Below, in pieces: positions 62,010 through 64,000 of a DNA stretch of 64,000 nt; the stretch's first letter is position 1, and each line of letters opens with the position of its first letter. Made by a program: the position numbers and the translations under genes. The stretch is taken from contig OY755171.1 of assembly GCA_963576735.1 (NCBI GenBank), positions 17,608,001-17,672,000 on the forward strand. Direction: 5' to 3'. The notes beneath the pieces were generated by a model. It was not told where the DNA came from and searched no databases. It saw nothing but the letters and a program-made list of their open reading frames with translations. The DNA is from Bedellia somnulentella. Its lineage: Eukaryota; Arthropoda; Insecta; Lepidoptera; Bedelliidae.

Positions 62010-62160
62010 CCTCATATTCTCGGCTATTAACAATATAAATCCCTAAAAAGGGTAGCGAGAGCTTGAAAACAAATGTTACTAATCCAGTTTTGGAAGAAAA
62101 GAAGGAATCAATTTCAAAATAAACGCTAGTTGGTGGATGATGATGATGAGTTTCCAACAT
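62010..62160 (-). mobile_element. SINE-A 3' fragment, degenerate
   Basis: AAATCCCTAAAAAGGGTAGCGAGAGC and CAGTTTTGGAAG remain, ending in a GATGATGATG run. Confidence 0.58.
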
Positions 62161-63042
62161 AATATATAACAAATGTTGTCATAATTTATACTTTATTCAC
62201 GTTTATTAATTTTCTTTAGTAATTAAATTCGTAATGATATGCTATCTCATACCGTGACATGAGATACCGACCGATTGGGAAGAGTATCATTACTTCACAC
62301 CAATTACCATATTACAGTATTATATCCTAGTTATCTTGACGTTTAATTACGTCTTGAGTTTAGAAAGAATGAAACGCATTTTCCCAATACGTTCTTATTT
62401 CTCTACTGTTTAAAATTAAAATAAAACCTTTAAGCACTTTATTTCAAATATTAAACTTGGATAACTTTCACAAAAACTTCGGGAAACCTTAAAAAAGAAA
62501 TAATAAATGTTCTAACATTTCTTAACAAAAGTTTAAGAATTAATGAGGCTTGACTTTGATATACATCTATATTTTTTCTTATCAGCAATGTCTAGTCACA
62601 AACAACAGTTGGGACATATACTTTTCCCTTCTTTTATGTATATATGTATGTATGTATATGACATGTTCCGAAATTTAATTTGCTTATAGGTGTAAGTTAT
62701 TTTATTAAATGTCTAACAATGTTACAAAGTTAAAATCAGATAAAAACCACCTGTACATGGAGATTTGTTTGAAAACCACAATAAAAGCTACGTACATTGG
62801 TAAATGTTTTACTTGTTTCCGATTTAGTTTGTGTCGGCGAAATGTTAAAAATAACTTATTTTCTCTCAGCGCTGTGTTTATATGGAACCATTTTTTGTGG
62901 TATGTACTTTATGATCCGAATGATAGATTAAAATAACACTTATCGTAGATGTGTTGCTGACAATTTAGAGGCAATGAATTGATAAACCTTAGAAAAGTTA
63001 TTAAAAGGTACTTCGCTGGACATAAATTGTAAGTCTGAAAAA
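62161..63042. other. Intergenic sequence, nothing recognised
   Basis: A small frame at 62709-62936 has no family resemblance. Confidence 0.4.
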
Positions 63043-63539
63043 AATTCGGTATGCAAAGTTTTTTTTGGTATTTATTAAATATTTTTATTCGATAGCAAAC
63101 ACGAAAATAAAAGACTAATTTGAATATTTTTCATCTAAAATGAGTAATTCCAAAGTTATGATTTTTTAAAGATTGTTCAACTTTTGTACTTAATGACGTC
63201 ATCGATCGAAAATATCACGTAGCGATATGCAAATAAAGCGAAATGTTTAATAAAAATGTTGCTGATTGCAAAACATTTCACGAATTTGTGATCTCAAATG
63301 AAATTATTACGATTTGTATACTAAACAAACTTTTAATTTGCTATATTTTATTTATAAACTGCAAAAACGATTGTCTTTGAAATAACGCTGAAGGTCAAAT
63401 ACTGTTACAGTATTTTGTTAAAATAACGGTCATCTTAGCTTTGTTTGATTTCATTTCAAGAAAATGTGTTTTAAAAACATAATATCTCGAAATGGTTTCG
63501 TAATCAGCACCACTTTTGTAAAACTTTGCATACCGAATT
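63043..63539. mobile_element. MITE with ~20 bp terminal inverted repeats
   Basis: AATTCGGTATGCAAAGTTTT at the left end is mirrored at the right as the complement ending CTTTGCATACCGAATT. The 497 bp interior is AT-rich and non-coding. Confidence 0.78.
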
Positions 63540-63680
63540 GTGTATTATCGGCTTAGAATGACACAAATTCATTTATTCCTGCAAGTGTCCTTAGAGGTGA
63601 CTCAGGCTTTTTTTAATGTTTGTTAAGGGATACGTTTGGATACCCCCTCCCCACTCATTTTGAATTTTTGTACTAAGTTA
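63540..63680 (+). mobile_element. SINE-A degenerate 5' fragment
   Basis: TGTGTATTATCGGCTTAGAA follows the MITE directly; GGATACGTTTGGATACCC is the next recognisable word. Confidence 0.55.
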
Positions 63681-64000
63681 TAAGATAAAAAATATAATAT
63701 CGAGGGTTGCCTGGTGAAACCCGATAAGTGACGAAAAGTGAGATTTTAAGGTAAAAGTTGTTTAATAGTAATTCGATGTCGCTCTATCTAGTGGTAATAT
63801 CAAATAAGCAGACATAACACGTTTCACGGAAATATGCCGAGTAATAAACCAATAAGTCCTTAATTTCAACTTTTTTTTCGGTGCTAAACATTAATAAGTG
63901 TATTTATGGCTCTTTTTTTTAGTATTACTTCAAGTAGATTTAGTCTTAAAAAGGATTTCAATGAAAACCAAAATACGTTAAAGACATTTATCGGATTTTA
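63681..64000. other. Sequence to window end, nothing recognised
   Basis: AT-rich with no coding or repeat similarity seen. Confidence 0.45.

Noticed and set aside
62709..62936. 75-codon + strand frame near the window end
   Set aside because: No recognisable motif, splice context or repeat relation; probably chance.
4678..63680. Regularly recurring 250 bp repeats as a CRISPR-like or satellite array
   Set aside because: Copies are dispersed, in both orientations, with target duplications and variable tails, which fits retroposons.

Overview
This is a eukaryotic, AT-rich, intron-rich and repeat-saturated window, almost certainly from a moth or butterfly (Lepidoptera). The evidence is a complete sensory neuron membrane protein gene of the SNMP2 type split by GT-AG introns, an SLC36-type amino acid transporter, and dense short retroposons with tRNA-like promoters, together with mariner, piggyBac-like and RTE-like debris. 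No bacterial-style operons, CRISPR arrays or genuine tRNA/rRNA genes were seen. Labels SINE-A to SINE-D and LINE-L are my own working names.

Two host genes converge tail to tail. (1) On the + strand, seven exons from 3855 to 18342 encode the last ~425 residues of a proton-coupled amino acid transporter (SLC36 / pathetic-like). The first visible exon begins mid-codon and no convincing upstream exon lies in bases 1-3854, so the start is probably outside the window. (2) On the - strand, ten exons from 45708 down to 21797 give a complete 517-residue CD36-family protein that I identify as SNMP2. All exon junctions keep frame, and the two hydrophobic ends, six CD36-type cysteines and many N-glycosylation sequons are visible. 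The stop codons of the two genes are about 3.45 kb apart. A 1.55 kb coding sequence is spread over 24 kb because the introns are filled with transposons.

Most of the rest is mobile DNA. SINE-A (about 240-260 bp, starting GCCGTGTAGTG and ending in a (TATG)n tail) has roughly 45 full or broken copies in both orientations. SINE-B (about 360 bp, tRNA-like head, (TTATG)n tail) has about 14. LINE-L is seen as 3' fragments ending in (TATG)n. These three share the same 3' end architecture (CTGCC/GGCTACCCC, short loop, GGG, then GGCGTGA or GCCGTGA, then a short tandem repeat), which suggests that one reverse transcriptase mobilises them all. SINE-C (tRNA-like head, often as foldback inverted pairs) and SINE-D (another tRNA-like head) are rarer and have different tails.

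Layout: 1.4-3.54 kb, a DNA transposon with ~430 bp terminal inverted repeats; 3.86-18.34 kb, the transporter with a twin-primed RTE-like insertion (6.0-7.35 kb) and a MULE-like transposase remnant (8.75-9.3 kb) in its introns; 21.8-45.7 kb, SNMP2 with a mariner (26.83-28.11 kb), a decayed piggyBac-type element (28.89-30.23 kb) and several MITEs; 45.7-64 kb, no convincing host gene, but SINE/LINE nests, a CpG-rich island at 55.84-56.05 kb that may be a promoter, and a GC-rich inverted-repeat element at 59.27-59.75 kb.

No obviously new gene system is visible. The most interesting signals are the shared 3' terminus of two SINE families and a LINE, the cleanly readable twin-priming event, and the long-TIR transposon with repeated GCCAGAC motifs.
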